A model generated the notes under the pieces. It had not been told where the DNA came from and made no database searches. It was given only the letters and a program-made list of their open reading frames with translations. Of a stretch of DNA of 35,377 bases, positions 34,215 to 35,377 are shown in pieces; position 1 is the stretch's first letter, and the number at the start of each line of letters is the position of its first letter. A program made the translations under genes and the position numbers. This stretch comes from Gloeocapsa sp. UFS-A4-WI-NPMV-4B04 (GTDB taxonomy: Bacteria; Cyanobacteriota; Cyanobacteriia; Cyanobacteriales; Chroococcidiopsidaceae), in NCBI GenBank assembly GCA_019359535.1, contig JAHHHE010000036.1:1-35377 (forward strand), in the 5' to 3' direction.

Positions 34215-34925
34215 ATGAATCTACAAGGTAAAAGAGTTGTCATTATCGGGGGAAGTTCCGGTATAGGTCTAGCCACAGCTAAAGCAGCAGTTAGCGCTGG
34301 AGCAAAGGTTATAATTGCAGGTCGCTCTGTACAAAAACTGAAACAAGCTCAAGTAGAAATTGGAGGCGATGTAGAGATTAGTAGTCTCGATCTACTCCAC
34401 GAAGATGCTGTAAAAATGTTCTTTGCAGCAGTAGGAATAATCGACTATCTAGTAATTCCTGGAAGTTCAGTTAAAACCGGAGCTTTTCGAGAACTAGAGA
34501 CTAGCGATGCTCAAAAATCAATGGATAGTAAGTTTTGGGGAGCTTATCTTGCTGCTAAATATGCCCAAATCCATGACCAAGGCTCGATTGTTTTGTTCTC
34601 TGGTACTCTGAGTCACAGACCATCGCCAGGATACGCAGTAATATCTGCAATTAACGCCGCAGTAGAAGCTTTAGGCCGCGCTTTAGCTCTCGAACTTGCT
34701 CCTGTACGGGTAAATGTAGTTTCTCCTGGTGTGGTGGCGACTCCGGTTTATGAGGGAATGTCCCAAGAGCAGCGCGAAGCTTTCTTTCAAAATACGGCAA
34801 GTAAGTTGCCAGTTAAACGCATCGGTATCCCTGAAGATATTGCCGCAACTGTTCTTTATCTGATGAATAACGGCTTCACAACTGGAACTGTCATTGGTGT
34901 AGATGGCGGCGGATTGCTGATCTAA
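34215..34925 (+). CDS. SDR-family oxidoreductase with atypical active site
   Basis: A 236-residue protein of the short-chain dehydrogenase/reductase family. The Rossmann glycine loop is GGSSGIG at 12-18, and NVVSPGVVATPVYEGM and TGTVIGVDGGGLLI are the usual late blocks. At the catalytic YxxxK position the sequence reads Y140-A-V-I-S144, so the catalytic lysine is absent; some SDR subgroups with NAAVEAL after this point share this. Substrate unknown, activity not assured. It lies 12 bases before the broken aquaporin-like gene in the same direction, so the two probably formed an operon. Confidence 0.85.
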   Translation: MNLQGKRVVIIGGSSGIGLATAKAAVSAGAKVIIAGRSVQKLKQAQVEIGGDVEISSLDLLHEDAVKMFFAAVGIIDYLVIPGSSVKTGAFRELETSDAQKSMDSKFWGAYLAAKYAQIHDQGSIVLFSGTLSHRPSPGYAVISAINAAVEALGRALALELAPVRVNVVSPGVVATPVYEGMSQEQREAFFQNTASKLPVKRIGIPEDIAATVLYLMNNGFTTGTVIGVDGGGLLI

Positions 34926-34936
34926 TTGAAGAGAAT

Positions 34937-35253
34937 ATGACCAATTAAAGAAATGGTGGAGACAATTGCACTGGTCTGAATACGGCGCTGAACTTTTGGG
35001 AACTGCATTTCTTATTTTTGTTGGACTGAGTGCTGTTGTTTTCAATTTTGGTCAAGGGTTGCCGATGGAGCAATTTATACCTAGTAGAAGCATAAGGTTA
35101 ATTATTACAGGGCTGATGTTTGCTGGAAGTGGCTCGATAGTTGCTATTTCACCACTAGGCAAACTGAGTGGCGCTCATATTAATCCCTCTATATCACTTG
35201 CTTTTTGGTTACAGGGTAAAATGCACCATCACGATATTTGCGGCTACATCATT
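34937..35253 (+). pseudogene. Aquaporin-like (MIP family) gene, frameshifted and truncated
   Basis: The frame from TTG 34966 reads HWSEYGAELLGTAFLIFVG, and later SGAHINPSISLAFWL, the first MIP helix and the NPA loop with NPS replacing NPA. Further upstream, the same frame encodes QLKKWWRQ but its ATG at 34937 is one base out of phase (ATGACCAAT, then TAA), as if one base were lost. After GYII (35252) the sequence departs from the family, ending at TAG 35289. Only about 105 of the 230 or more residues of an aquaporin remain. Both losses indicate a dead gene, cut by the element to the right. Confidence 0.7.
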
Positions 35254-35377
35254 AGACTTCTCCAAAAATTAAGTTTGTTGTCAGAATAGAAGACTAAACC
35301 GTTTATTAACCGATGTAAGATACGTGAGTTTACTGCTAGAGTACATTGAAAAACATCCAAAAGAAACCAAGCGTTTA
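35254..35377 (+). mobile_element. Probable left end of an insertion sequence, with start of a transposase
   Basis: Starts where the aquaporin-like frame breaks. AGACTTCTCCAAAAATT at 35254-35270 could be the terminal inverted repeat. A frame open to the window edge encodes, from GTG 35324, VSLLLEYIEKHPKETKRL, which resembles N-termini of cyanobacterial DDE transposases with an HTH (Tnp_4 type). The right end is outside the window, so the assignment rests on position and this short motif. Confidence 0.45.

Overview
This is a stretch of cyanobacterial chromosome. The evidence is the many HIP1 octamers (GCGATCGC, for example near 961, 1273, 2124, 8313, 16165 and 30480), a carboxysome-type beta carbonic anhydrase, Ycf66, a cyanobacterial PilT, and intergenic heptamer and octamer repeats (STRR-type) typical of cyanobacteria. 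The genus cannot be fixed from the sequence; a Chroococcidiopsis/Nostoc-like genome is a guess.

Left part (1-4333): the end of an IS4-like transposase, a 42-bp minisatellite and a MITE-like palindrome lead into a Nif3/DUF34-family gene. Then come a HicAB toxin-antitoxin locus whose toxin gene carries an in-frame stop, wecB (UDP-GlcNAc 2-epimerase), and a BlaI/M56-peptidase pair transcribed leftward. Divergent from that pair is the glycine cleavage cluster gcvT-gcvH-gcvP (4491-9372), which supplies three of the four proteins of the complex (the L protein is not here). Its gcvP carries a short tandem repeat in frame.

Middle (9821-18443): a 1076-residue RTX/FG-GAP protein, probably exported, followed by stacked hairpins; a YihY/BrkB membrane protein; threonine synthase; a small coiled-coil protein; and a 792-residue single-pass membrane protein of unknown function.

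The most unusual locus is 18733-20988. Two tightly coupled leftward genes encode (i) an HsdR-N-like PD-(D/E)XK nuclease domain fused to a ParA-type ATPase and (ii) a ParB-fold protein with a coiled coil and a C-terminal helix-hairpin-helix. No HIP1 site was seen in it and it looks A+T-rich, which suggests an acquired island. A second, solitary ParA-like ATPase lies at 24176-25102. Between the two are ccaA, a class II aldolase of the GatY/KbaY type and an FMN-dependent azoreductase.

Right part (25126-35377): ileS with a palindromic element inserted in frame near its N-terminus, ycf66, gnd and pilT. Near-identical G-quadruplex-prone repeat elements lie on either side of the ycf66-gnd pair. After a long A+T-rich gap come a small membrane protein, an SDR-family protein that lacks the usual catalytic lysine, and an aquaporin-like gene that has a frameshift at its start and is cut off by what looks like the left end of an insertion sequence. 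No tRNA, rRNA or CRISPR array was recognised.
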